Notes under the pieces: generated by a model | Databases searched by the model: none | The model's input: the letters and a program-made list of their open reading frames with translations, nothing else | What the model was told of the DNA's origin: nothing | Assembly (NCBI RefSeq): GCF_016545825.1 | Contig: NC_052620.1 | Coordinates: forward strand, 42,718,620-42,782,619 | Source: Eucalyptus grandis | Taxonomy: Eukaryota; Streptophyta; Magnoliopsida; Myrtales; Myrtaceae | Length of the DNA: 64,000 nt | Reading direction: 5' to 3' | Program-made: the position numbers and the translations under genes | Shown here: piece after piece, positions 22,901 through 35,500 of the stretch | Layout of the letters: every line of letters starts with the position of its first letter | How positions within the stretch are numbered: position 1 is the stretch's first letter

Positions 22901-23902
22901 ACTGTATAATTGAGAATCATTGGCTTATTCTTTGGTCACATTGTAGGTGGAGCTTAAGGAAGGTCCTCTGGTAGAGTTCACCCATGAGATGGAGCCCTTC
23001 CTACGCAAGCAAGGGATGCCTGTCCGGTTGAACAAAGGTGTTTGTCCTTACTATTGTCCATCTATTGCTTGTGCGCTTGTACTAACGTTAAAGCATGCTT
23101 ATATGCAAAATTAGTTGGGGGAGCGTACTCACCTAACATGCTCTCTAACGCAGGTGTGGTGGAGCTTGTTTCAGACTTTGTTGTTTGTGAAGAGGGAAAG
23201 CCGTTGTCACCCGAGTCAGCTCGGATACTGGTAGCCTCTCGATTATTCTTTGCAATATTTCACTTACTGGATAATTCTCTTTGCAAGGCTAGCTACCTTG
23301 AGATGCATTTGTTCTTTGTTTAATGTATTTTCTTGGTTGTGATTTTTTGCCCTTTATGGTATCATTATGAAATCATAGAAATAACATTTTGACACATTCA
23401 ACTGAAAACGGTGAATCTTCTGTGTACTTCGCGGTTGAGATTGATGGTAAAAGCTGTCCAAGTGAGATGGAATGCATGATGTAGATTATCTAGATATGCA
23501 GTCACTCTAGAATGCATTTATTATTTTCAGGTATATTTTTCCCATTTAGATTAGGAGATCATTACCCTCCGTGCATGAGTGACAAACCAATCAAACTCTT
23601 TGGGCAAAAAACAAATTAAGCTTTGATTTCACAAAATGATGAGGTGGGGAATTCTATAAACTTTAATGGCCAAGACAATATGCGATTTAGTTTGGATTCT
23701 ACATTTTTCTCCTTCCTCCATCTTTAATGGTTGGTACGACGTCTTGACCACGAAATGCTGTATTTTGTGTTTTTCTCTTTTGCAGCGTCTGTTGGGGATC
23801 AAGATGGCTACCTTCCGGCTTCATTTGATATGCAGATGGAGTCCTGAGGATTTTGAACTCTATGCAGAAGGAATGGATGATTCTGATGTTGAATCTTCCT
23901 AG
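19983..23902 (+). CDS. MRT4: mRNA turnover protein 4 homolog, ribosome assembly factor
   Basis: MRT4 is a nucleolar paralogue of ribosomal stalk protein uL10/P0. It occupies the P0 site on pre-60S particles and is later exchanged for P0. Eight exons: 19983-20010, 20249-20414, 21047-21137, 21224-21282, 22447-22507, 22947-23037, 23154-23230, 23786-23902. All introns are GT-AG, and the frame closes to 229 residues. Recognisable blocks are the basic start MPKSKRNRAVTLSKTKKKGK, YVFSFENMRNLKFKEFREQL, FFLGSNKVMQVALGR, VLRGNTGLFLTNLPKEE, ELKEGPL..FTHEMEPFLRKQ, MPVRLNKGVVELVSDFVVC, EGKPLSPESARIL and RLLGIKMATFRLHLICRWSP, with an acidic tail DDSDVESS. It lacks the long acidic P1/P2-binding tail of P0, as expected. 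It is convergent with PYM. Confidence 0.96.
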
Positions 23903-25782
23903 AGGATTTGCTAGAGATGCAGTTTTGTTTTGCTTTTGCTTTTGGCGTCCGATCGGTACTCCAATTATATCTAAGGTTCATGTAATTCCATTGCTATCAA
24001 GCGTGCGAGGTTTTGTCTGTAGTTTTCGGCCCAGGGGTGTCCTCGTTGTATCTTTAGCTATTCATATTTTGACTTTGATAAGCCTATGAGTAGTCCATTA
24101 AAGGCTTATTATAGTGCATTGGGCCTTAACTGTGTTCCATTTGATTTTGCAATTAGTGGATGCAATCATAGATCGGCCTAATAGTCCCGTGCGCTGATGC
24201 AACAGATGTGTCGGGCCCAGTAAAGGCCCCAAGAAACCCCAAAGGTACGGCTGGCTAAGTAGAAGTAGAAGTGACCTTAGCGGCTCAACAAGGTCCTAGT
24301 CTGGGCTGAACCCGCGGAGGCCTGCCATGTTTTTAGCCCGCAAATGAGGCGGCAATACGGACGTACTAGGGACTAGTTAGGCCCTAGTATACTTTTCTTA
24401 ATGGGCTATGGCCCATTCTTATTTATGTTGGGCTCAAGAATCTCATAAGTTGGCCCATACGAAGTGGGCCTGTCCCTTTGTTTTGGGCCTAATTGGGCCG
24501 ATCAGAATGGGACTGAATTGGGCCCACGAATCCTAAAAGGGCCAGATGCGTAGGGCCCACTCTTTGAAAGCCCGTTACTGATTACCTCATCTACCCTGTC
24601 GGGCCAAAGTCCGTGGGCCCTGTTCATTGCTAAGGCTTAGTGAAGCGAACGCCCATTGTTGAGGCCCACTGCTGGTTATTATGGGCGGTAATTGGGCCCA
24701 CAAATATCCTCTTGAAGCCCATGGACCAGATAGTTTGGGTCGTTTTTGGCCCAATGTGTGGTCCTCATGGGATAGGCCCATTATTGAGACCAACGTTGAA
24801 CTTATTGCGTCAAAGACCATGAACATATTCGGAGGCCTACGGCCCATGGCCGGTTTTGGGCAGTAATTGGGCCCCTAAAGCCGACTGCTGAAGCCCATGG
24901 GCCCGATGGCTTGTGTCTTGTCTGGCAAAATACTAGTGGCCCTTTGTGGGATAGGCCCGTTGTCATGGCCCCTCTTTTGGGCCTAAAGTGGGCCCCGAAG
25001 CCCAAAGGTGCGAATTTGCAATGGACGCAGAGAGCTTCAAAATGTGTCCCATGAGCGGGCATTTAGCCTAAACGGTCGGAGGCCCATGGGCCTGTCCCGG
25101 ATTAGACCCGCGGGCCGAATTAGACCATAATTTCGCCTGCCCCGATGCAGCCCATCGTGCCCTAAAAGTGGCCTCTTGGCCAGGCAATGGTCGTCCGGCC
25201 TTAATGGGCCACCATGGCTCTGTCTCTGCGCCCCCGGTGACCAAGCCTTAATGGGCTGGGCCGCTCCAATTAGGCGTTCTGGCTTTGCTCAGTTTTGGCC
25301 CAATCCAGGAGACTGGCCCTGCAAGGCCCGACTCGTTAGTGGCTTTTACCATTTCCCTTTTGGTAGTTTCTTTTTCCACCTTGATGTCGGCGCCCCCTGC
25401 GTGCGAGTGACGCTGTTTCCCGACATAACTAGTGGGAAACCATTTCGATACTAGGGGAAACCATTTCGATAGTTTCTGAATCCGCTGTGTCGCAATGCAT
25501 ATTCATCCTACGGCCTCTCGTGAGAGGCATGACTTAACATCTAAATTAGTAATAAATTCAAGGACCAACGTATGAAAAAAGGAAAAATTAAAATAAAAAA
25601 AAATTATGAGAAAACCAAATTTGACATCAGATATGGAGAGGCCCAGCATCATCACCGCTGCCAACTTAGATGATTTTGAAGTACACCTGCTCTTCATCAT
25701 GGGGAGTCTCTCTCTCCCCACCTTAGCTTTTGCTTGGACAATGTAACTGCACAGTTCTCTCATGCCAAATACAAGAATAAAT
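23903..25782. other. region between convergent MRT4 and PYM
   Basis: No gene is seen. It contains the MRT4 3' UTR, then the GGCCC/GGGCC-dense block (24180-25350), then AT-rich sequence and the PYM 3' flank. Confidence 0.5.
24180..25350. repeat. block dense in GGCCC/GGGCC words
   Basis: By eye, roughly 40 occurrences of GGGCC, GGCCC or GCCCA/TGGGC words fall within about 1.2 kb, on both strands, many as near-palindromes such as GCCCATGGGCC. Neighbouring DNA has very few. It encodes nothing recognisable. It may be a diverged tandem repeat or part of a mobile element. A promoter role is less likely, as it sits between two gene ends. Confidence 0.5.
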
Positions 25783-28700
25783 TCACGACGTCACCAATTC
25801 AGCCTTCTTATCCTCAAGAAGCTTTAGCTCCTGCCGCCAAGCTTCTACCTTTGTCAATTTCTCCGATTGCTCTGGCTTCAAATCTTTCTGTGGGGTTTTC
25901 TGATTTTGACCTTCTGCTAATCGAATCTGCAGAAAAACGAAACACAAGGATCTACTTAAGAGTCCACAGGCACAAAAGTAATAAGGTAATTCCCTCTTTC
26001 TTGCTTCCTGCTACTCTAGCATATGGCACACGTGCCTCGGAAAAATCATTTCCAATTTGCCAAGCAGAAGGTAAAATCTGCCGAAAAGTGAAGCAACATA
26101 AACCTTGTAATGAGAATGAAAGCACTTTTCCTAAAGGAACATACATGCTGTTGACGACTCTACCCATCATTTCTGATTAAAACAACTCGACTTCCAACTA
26201 CGAGTCCTTTCAAGCAAAGAAAATTCAAGAGAAAATCGTGCTTTTTCATTAGGGCTTTGACATTGGTTAGCACCAACAATTGACATTTAATAAAGACCCA
26301 AAAGCTAGGATTAAATTTCCTTATCCATCTCATGGCATCACAAGAAGTTGCTTCTTACAGAAAAAAATATCAACAGCATAAGGGGGTGCCCGGCGGCAAA
26401 TAACTTAAGAAAGTAATCGCGTTCCAAACATCTGACAGCTGAACCAGAAACAAGATGTATCCATCCGTCTCTCATTGCTCTTATGTCCTCTTCTAATGAA
26501 AGGAGACACCTTCCAGTCTACTAGCAAAAGATGAAAAGGCATTCCTTTTTTGTTCTCCATGATCACACAAAAACTCCATGCCTAGAGTGCTAAAAATATA
26601 TTGGTGGGGGAAGATCTTAAGCTGATGCTCACAGCAAAGGACATGCAAACACCGATGAGTTGTCCATTCCTAAATATATACTCACCATCTTGACCTAACC
26701 TAGATAGGGACAACATAATATTACCCTAAATGACGACATTAGACAGATGAAACAAATGGATGGACCTAAGTAATTATATTACACATACTTAGAAGAGCCA
26801 AAGTTTCTAAACCAAAACAGGGCAACCAAACCTATGCAATAGAGACTGGCGTATTAATTTTCAAACAGCACAGAAGACCTCACCATCTTGACATAATTTG
26901 GACAGAGACAACATAATATTACCCCAAATGACAACATTAGATGGATGAAACAAGATAACCCTATGTAATTATATGACACACACCTAGAAGAGTCAAAGTT
27001 TCTAAACCAAAACAGGGCAATCAAACCTATGCAATAGAGACTGGCAGGCAGATTAATTTTCAAACAGCACAGAAGACCTCACCATCTTGACGTAACTTGG
27101 ACAGAGAAAACATAATATTACCCCAAATGACAACATTAGACAGATGAAACAAGATGAACCTATGTAACTATATGACACATACCTAGAAGAGTCAAAGTTT
27201 CTAAAGCAAAACAGGGCAATCAAACCTATGCAATAGAGACTGGCAGATTAATTTTCAAACAGCACAAAAGATCTCACCATCTTGACGTAACTTGGACAGA
27301 GACAACATAATATTACTCCAAATGACGACATTAAACAGATGAAACAAAAGGATGAACCGACATAATTATACGACACATACCTAGAAGAGTAAAAGTTTCT
27401 AAACCAAAACAGGGCAATCAAATCTATGCAATAGAGACTGGCAGATAAATTAGCCCAATCATAGCATCACTAAGCAGAAAGGTTAAGCCATAGCTCAATG
27501 CTGTTAGGCTTGACTAAAAACCTACAAATACGTTATTAAACAGTCTAGACACCGCTGTAGAAAATAACATGCTAAGATGCACGTGAGACCAACCAAGAAA
27601 CAAGTGACATTTGGTGCAGATCAATGAAGTTTAGCAAGATTTGCCTTGTCACTGATCGAAAAGTATCTTATTCACAAAGTTTTACCTTCTTCTTAAGTGC
27701 TCGAATTCTTTTATCAATTTCTTGACTTGGGCAGCTGACATTAGTTCCCTCCTGTGGATCCGAGGAAGAGATGGTTCCGGCAGAATTTGCAGATACAGTG
27801 AGCTCATTCATCTGAGTTGTCAGCGGTTTAACAGATTCTTGTCCATGACTGGAGACTTCATTAGGATGTCTTTCCTCTTCATCAATGCTCCCAGCTACAT
27901 CTGCTTCTACATTTTTACCTTTATCAAGAGCAGCCTGCAATAATAGGAGAATTAGCTCACTTCTGCTACTAATTGAGGATGGGTTGAATTGGTTTCTCTA
28001 CATATCTGCACAAGAATATGTTATAAAATTCAATCATAATGCTCATGTATACCTATAGAGGTATGATGTTAAATTAGCATAAAATCAAATTTAAGCCCTT
28101 TAAGACTCTATGCTAATGATAACCAATCTTGTATCTATGAGACAAAATATCATCTGGAGTACTTTCTGCCGTAGTAAGCACTAACTTACTAGATGTATGA
28201 ATCACTTCCAGAACTTCCAGATTCACTTTCTTCGACTGAACTCAATACAGCAAATGTAATGGGCATATCGTATCGAAAAAAAATCAGAAGTCACCTCGTG
28301 TTCTTTCGTCTGAGCATGAAATCACCAAAAAAGCAACAAATCCTTGAGTCATTCAGCAAGACAATGGACTTAAGACGACTTAATTTATTGCAGAAGGTGA
28401 ATAAACTTTACAGAGAATTTAAACAATGTCTAGGCCAGGAGTCATAAAGAAACAAAGAAGGGATAGGAAAGGACATCCCAGCAATAAAAAAAATAGTGGG
28501 TTAGGCCTTATATTACTTGATTCTGAAAATAAGAGAACAATCCTTTAATACTTTTCTTTTCTCTCCAATAATAAAATGGGACCAGGTTTCAGTAGACATG
28601 ATCTGTTATTTCCCTATAAAGCCTGATAAGGATCAATTACTACATGGCGTTTTGGCAAAAAATGAAACCTAGATTTTAATTGTAAGAAACAATAAAACAA

Positions 28701-28817
28701 CAGATGAAATGACTTATGCGTACACGTTTTCAGAAAGCATTAGCAGCAAGATCAGTTAAAACTATATAATGGCATGGCAAGGCTTTCAAGTTCCACTTTA
28801 AACGAAAAAAAAAAAAA

Positions 28818-28859
<42 letters not shown>

Positions 28860-31263
28860 ATTTGAAGTAAAAAAACCTATAAGGCAAATTAGCTCCAATT
28901 TGGTTTCATGAGTTTCTTCCACACAAAAGGCAGACACCACCTCGATGACTCATTATAGAAATTATGTCAGCTCAGACAATCTGCATGTTTTATCGTTAAA
29001 TTTCACTTCTAGATGCTATGAGGACATATATGACCATGGAAAAAAGGACTAATCTTTTGATCATTTATAACAATATCATCTTGGGCATACTACCTAACAA
29101 AAGTAGAATGCATTGGAATGTTCTTTTCAGAGAGGAGGACATCCTTAAAAAAGAAAAGAGGAATAAATGTAACATGATCTGAATAGTTGCTTTCTTCATT
29201 TAATATGGAGATTCCTAAATACCAATAAAATGCATTAAACTAATACTGCATTGGAATAAGAAAAGTGATTGCATATCAAATAGTTTTACAGTGTAGGTGA
29301 ACTACATGGATAATCAATAGCTTCAAGGTTGTCCTAATGGAAGGATTGAAAAAAAAAATACTAAAAGACTTATAGATGGAAGATGAAAAAAGGAGCTTTA
29401 TATGGTTCTATTTGTAGAAAGAGAGATACACACCACCAGCATTGTACAAACTGAAATATCTGGATAAACTAAGAGGTGCTTATGGTCTATGCGTATCTGG
29501 ACTATCATAGACGATACAGACCCTTATTTCAAAATGAGTCACTTCATCCTGACGCTCATTGTTGTGTGTTTTCATATCATCATGGTCAGTTGTTGATTAC
29601 AATGTAATAAATTAATTAAACAATGAAAAAAATACTCGAGAAAAATTCTAAGTTGTAACAGTCATGACATACCATCACACCCTTTAGGAAAAAAATTGAA
29701 GAATCTTAGTTAATAGAGAAAATAAAAGCTAAAAATCTCTTCTTGCTAATAAGTATACAGCCTTTCCGGAAACATGACAATATCCACATGAGGTACACTT
29801 GCAATAAATACTGGCCTGATCCTTATACCTGTAGCCGCTTTTCCTTTTTTCTCTCGTTCCTCTTTGCAGCCTTTGTTTTAGGCTTTGCATCCAATGATGG
29901 GTCATAGCCTGGAGGCTCCTGTGAAGCGATCTCCTTCTTCCACTGCATCACATAAAGAAGCCAAAAGAAATGAAAACGTGACTCCATGCTTTTAAGAATA
30001 ACCAGTTGACATTAGCTAAAGCTGCTAAACTTACATTACTTAAGGGGTTTATTTTCAGCAACTTAGCAATCGCAACATGAATAGTCATCAAAATAAAAGA
30101 AAAGAAAAGAAAAAATTAGCTAGTATTGAGCCCTCCCTCCCTCTCATCTGATAAAGGAAACTACAATATGTTGATCCACTTCACACCAACAGCTAAGTGT
30201 TATCATCATCAGTCATGGTGTCTCTTCTTCAAGTTGAAGAGAATAATTTAATTAGTCCTAAAAATTCTGAATATAGAGATGTACAAATTCAATTTACTTC
30301 ACCAAAACATGCAACTCATGCATCATCGACAAGTACATGCTATTGTCGGACACCATGGAACTCCGGTTCTTTGATACTTACAAAACAGATCCCGGGTAAC
30401 CCACTCCTTATCTCTTTCCAGACTCAACAGACCTTGATTTCTCAATTCCACCTTCGTGCATTCGAAAACGAATACGTGCTATATACTCCATTACTAAAGC
30501 AAATCGCTGTTAAACTTCAAAAAAGCTAATTCCAACAACTACAAAAGCAAAACGCTTACAAACCGTCAGTTCTTTCAATCTATCTCTCAGGAAATCATTC
30601 ACCACAATCTAAAACACGACATATACATATTCCCACAACGATATGCCCCCAGTCAGACCATCTTCTGATGTAAAATTGGAACGAGAAAGGCGGAAGACAT
30701 GAGTGGAAGTAAGTAATTTTCAGATAAAGAGTGGACGAAGTCGCGCGAACGCGCAGGAGTCGGTTTCAGTTACAGAAGAGAAAACACGTAGTCACAGCAA
30801 TTATCCATCCGATTGATGTACGCGGAATCGATACTACTGTCGCCTGATCCTCCGCCCGTGACGCACGATACGAACGTTAAATCTCGCGGTCGGTCTTACT
30901 TCTCCAGATTTCACACGCGACGCTTCAAACAAAAGGAACAGCAGCATCGCCACTCGATCGAAACTCGCCGACCACAACCAGACACGAGATCAGACGTGAA
31001 CCGTCGACGAGCACAGCAGGACGCGCAATTCGGAAGCTTCCGGAGAGGAGCGAGAGAGGAGCGATCGGGCGTACCAGAGCACCTCTGGATTGGTAAATGG
31101 CGACTTCCTCTTGGGGGACGTAGCCGGCGCGGATGCGGATGGGCTTCCGGTAGGTGCCGTCGGGGCGCCGGCTGGGGGCGAGGAGCCGCTCGCCTTCCTT
31201 TAGGGTTTTGCTCAGCTCCGCCATCTCGTTCGACTGATCTTCCCCTCTACTGCTACTTCCCAT
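25783..31263 (-). CDS. PYM: PYM, partner of Y14 and Mago
   Basis: PYM binds the Mago-Y14 core of the exon-junction complex and helps remove it from translated mRNA on ribosomes. Exons on the minus strand: 31075-31263, 29829-29942, 27686-27934, 25783-25926. These are phase-0, GT-AG, and give 231 residues. The N-terminal Mago-Y14 binding region is clear: LKEGERLLAPSRRPDGTYRK, then PIRIRAGYVPQEEVAIYQSR, then GALWKKE across the first junction. Next comes PPGYDP and a basic stretch (KPKTKAAKRNERKKEKRL) typical of the family. The middle is acidic and low-complexity. The C-terminus has EIDKRIRALKKK and a helical Glu/Lys/Leu-rich end (KPEQSEKLTKVEAWRQELK) like other PYM tails. Introns are long (about 1.1, 1.9 and 1.8 kb), and the last carries a four-copy tandem repeat. 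Confidence 0.95.
26683..27450. repeat. four tandem copies of about 197 bp in PYM intron 3
   Basis: Units start with CACCATCTTGAC at 26683, 26881, 27080 and 27275 (spacing 198, 199, 195). Each holds ACATAATATTACC, AAGTTTCTAAA and CAATAGAGACTGGC in the same order. Copies differ by scattered substitutions and small indels. They are too long and too variable to be a CRISPR-like array. Confidence 0.9.
28820..28857. repeat. (GA)n microsatellite in PYM intron 2
   Basis: About 19 GA units directly after a poly-A run. Confidence 0.9.
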
Positions 31264-32542
31264 TGCTCGCGCTCGCCTCGCTCGCTCGCTGCTCGCCTAG
31301 ACCTGACCACATGGGCATTTTTGTCAGGGGAAATGATATCCCCCCGTTAAAAAATCGTCTTCCACTATCCTTTTCAAATTCTATATTTGGTTTGACCAAT
31401 TTGCCCTTAATGACCCATCTATGTTCTCTGCAAATATTCTTCGGAATTGTAAAAATAACCATACCCCGTCACAATTCGGACAAACAATTTCTGAACCAAC
31501 TTTTTTTTTTGTTCTTACGAAAAAACTTAGCTCCGCCTTCTTCTTCTTTTTTTCCCCTGATGGAATTTTTATCCACTTTCGTTTTACTTTCGTGATTTTG
31601 TACTTATTCAACAATAGCGTTCGATTGATTAACCATATTCAAACATTTTTCTCTAATTGAATCTTAAATTAGACAGAAATATCTTCAAAAATGTTCTTAC
31701 CCCGTAAGTAGATAGTGTAGATTAATTTGAAAATAATCTATAATTAAATTGAAATGTGAAGTGGAATATGAAAAGCGATCCATCCAGTAAGTAGATTTTT
31801 TAAAGTTTGAATTGAGGGTTTTTCTTCTGTACAGTAAAATATGATAAATCTGAAATTAGAAATCCGTCATTTTCTACGCTTCCATTTAGTCAATTCAATA
31901 TGCATTTGAAAAATTTACACCAAACTTTGCTTCAAGTTCTCCTGGCACACTTTTGTTCAATAAATACATCTAAAACGTCTAACTTCGATTGACAAAGTTT
32001 ATATGACATTGACATATAATATTCTCAACTATTATTGGAATTTTCCTATTTTATAACTTCCAGCGTGCAATCTAGTAAACTTGTAATTTCAAGAATTGGA
32101 CCCATCTTGTAACCCAAAAAAAAAAAAAAAAAAGAAAAAAAAAAAGAACATCAGTAAAAAGAAGAAAATATGGCACCTTAAGACATAGAAATGATGATTA
32201 ATGGCACAACTATGAAATTCACATGGCCAAAAAGATGACCCGAAAAATCAGACAAACTTCCAGCGCAACGCAACCCACGGTAATAACGCTCTTCTGCATC
32301 GCGAGTGTTTGCATTGCAACCTCCGTTCCAGGAAAACAGAAGACGCCAACTTCCCAGGACTGCAATTGAGTTACACCACCTTCCACGCCCACTTGCTGCT
32401 CTTTTCTTTGTCTGTTTCTGGAAGGGACCCGAAGGAGACCGACCTCACTGACCATATTCCTAATTCAGATATCCACGAGCTTGTGTTCTAGAAAATTTCG
32501 TGCAGCTAGAATCAGAGTCCTTACTAACAGTGGCCCATACGG
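31264..32542. other. PYM upstream and TMEM87 downstream region
   Basis: The first 60 bases are a CGCTCGC-rich promoter or leader of PYM. The rest is AT-rich with a long poly-A run near 32116. No gene is seen. Confidence 0.45.
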
Positions 32543-35500
32543 TCATTCCCTCTTACCCTCTTCCGATTCATCTTCAGGATCAAAAGTACCGTTACTTTCG
32601 TCATCCTTCTCTCTTTTCTCCAGCTTTACTAAGCTGAGATCTCCCTCAGGCTTTCCCCTGGTAAGCGACACAGCTTCTTCATCATCTGATTCGTCTCCAG
32701 CTCGCTCTGAGTAGGCGTACCTGCAAGTGGTTTATCACTCTGGTCACTCGTCAGCATAAAAGACATCAGTGGGGCCTTGTTGTATTTGCACCACAACAGA
32801 GGCTTTGGCCGATTTGAAATTATTAAATCTCATGCAAGCAGGACTCTAAAACACATATGGAGGTGCATTTATACGCGCGTGCACTATCTCCATGATAATT
32901 GACTTGCAATTATTACAAAAGAGACGTGATCTAGTGGAAGCATTTTCCACAGACCAGCATTCTCTATGTCAGTACTGTATCTTCTGTAAGTCTAACTAAT
33001 GGCTTCTACTAAATTACATGAATAGATCATTTTTGAAGAATAAAATTAATATTCTACTGTAATGTCATGCAACAACATCCAACTTATTCCTCTTTTAAGT
33101 GACTCTCTCCTAACATTTTTGCCATAAGATTTGACTTTTATTTAGTATGGAGCAAGCAAGCGCCTTGTATTACAGCTTTTTAATAGATCATCCTAATTTA
33201 ATATTGGATACATACAGTTTAAAAGTCATTAAAGAAATTTTCATAATTTTTCGAGTTAAAATAACCTTTTAAGTTTTGGCAGAAAGTCAATAAATTTTTG
33301 CTTAGAACAAGCCAAATGAAACAGGTCCCTGTAGGTGCAATGTCCTCCTCCCCGATACATACAGTTTAAAAGTCATTAAAGAAATTTTCATAATTTTTCG
33401 AGTTAAAATAACCTTTTAAGTTTTGGCAGAAAGTCAATAAATTTTTGCTTAGAACAAGCCAAATGAAACAGGTCCCTGTAGGTGCAATGTCCTCCTCCCC
33501 TCCCCCACCCCCCTTCCTCCTTTTGCAATTTTATAATTATATCCATCTTTCTATTATATGCCATTTTAGATTCAAAGTTAGACATTCCAATCAACCACCA
33601 AATTCATCCATCATCACAGTCATATACAAATATTTCACTTCATAATGGCACAGCAGATTTCGTTTCATGACTCAGCCACCATATTTCGCAAATGAAGAAG
33701 ATCACTGGGGTCTCCTTGTACCAAATGAAAGAATCAACCCTTGGAAAAAATCTCAAACGAAAGCATACCGCTGGGAGCTCTGGGATGGGGCCCAGAGATA
33801 GCAGATGACGCAGAGCAGTGCAAGTGCAAGAATGTCCCAGAAAGCAGTGATGATCCAAGCACTTTGCCATCGCTCATTAAATGGATCTGTTGCTTTGAAG
33901 TAAACCTAGCAGCACAATGAAAAATGAAAATAGAGAAAAGTCAGCCAGAGAAATCAACAATCATCTATCACCAGAAAATCTCATTGATATCTCAGATTGA
34001 AAAATTTAAAGAGAAAAAATCTAAGCACAGAAGTAATCAAACTGCATACTGCAGGGTGGATCAAGGGAAAAAAGAAGGCAACACATTCATAAATGTAGCC
34101 TTAAAGCAGTATGAAAGGATTTAGAGCGTTAGAGTAGGACTAGAGGATTTAGAACCTTAGAAATATTTAAAATGCCAAAAATAGTGCTTCATCACAAGAT
34201 TGTGCAGTGGCTATTCATAGACATTACGCCAAACATATCTACAGTGGTACCTAAACATAGAACATCATTTTAGAAGATTAAAAGACTACAGTGATTTAAT
34301 TCTCAGGTGATTAAGCTTGCTGTTCTTTGAATCAGACGATCTTTCAATCACAGCACCTTGTCATTACCACAAAGCACCTGTAAGAACTAAGACCACTATT
34401 ATGTGCATCCAAGAAACTATGCAACCCACCCCATTTTCTCCTCTTCCAAATTGGGAAAATAAATCCCATTCTTGCAACAAGAGAAAAAACAGAAACAAGA
34501 CACTTGGTACAGACAAATAAAGGAGAAAAGAAGAACAATCCAAAACTTGGCACTGACGGTTTTTACCACTTAATAGGTATATGACAATTTGCGAGCATTC
34601 ATCTGTATCAGCCCCAGACCTAATAGTTCATCTAACAACTTTAATACTGATTTTCATTATACCAACAAAATAGTCTTCGGGATTTATTTATGAATTTGGA
34701 CCAGCTTCAAGAAAGTTACAAATGCTCACCTCAGAGAAGTTGTATGAATTTACTGCAGGCACAAACTACTTTCAACAAAATTTATAATGAGACTGACATG
34801 TCATGTTATTAGAATGATATCGTACAAAATGTAACGTTAAGGTTGCGCCTTCAAATGTTATCATGAACATTGAAGACAAATTATCTCCTGCAATCCAATT
34901 TCTTGCAACTATTGTTGACTTCCCACTAGGAGGTATATCTCAATAATGAATATCCAAATCAATAGCCAAATGTGTGACACATACCTCATACCCTATCCAA
35001 GCAACTGAAGCAAACACTGCCACTGCCAAAGCATTGGAAAACTTCCTATATATATCCAACTTAACAGAACTCCTCTTGGCCTGGGACAAAAAGAAATCTA
35101 ATTACCTTGTAGGAACTTAGAAGCATGACAAATGCAACAGTAATGAGGGAAATATTATGAAGTAGAAAGCTTTAAAACTGATACCTGCAACTGCTCTAAT
35201 GTTTTTGAAAGAGAATTGAATATCCATAAGATTAAGAATGAGTCCAGAAAAGCATCAGGTAGGACTAGAAACAGTCTCGCTCTTCCAGAAATGTCATTAA
35301 TAGTACCCACATACTCGGTGATATCCAGCAATTCAGACGCCAAAAAATAAGTTATACCAAGAAGTAGCACCTTTGAGGTAAGACCACCGAGTGTAGGACG
35401 CACAACACCATACCCCATTGAAACACAAAGAATAAGAAGGCGAGAAATCGTTGTTTTTAGAGCTCCAATCGTCACAACCCAAGTTGTGAGTGTGACTGGC

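Noticed and set aside
24587..25454. several 60-92 codon frames in the GGCCC-dense block
   Set aside because: They arise from repeated GGCCCA words (Gly-Pro-His-type repeats) and have no domain.
26683..27450. CRISPR-like array
   Set aside because: Units are about 197 bp, similar along the whole length and in a plant intron. This is a plain tandem repeat.
30813..31595. 260-codon frame on the plus strand over PYM exon 1
   Set aside because: Antisense of the PYM first exon and promoter, with no recognisable domain.
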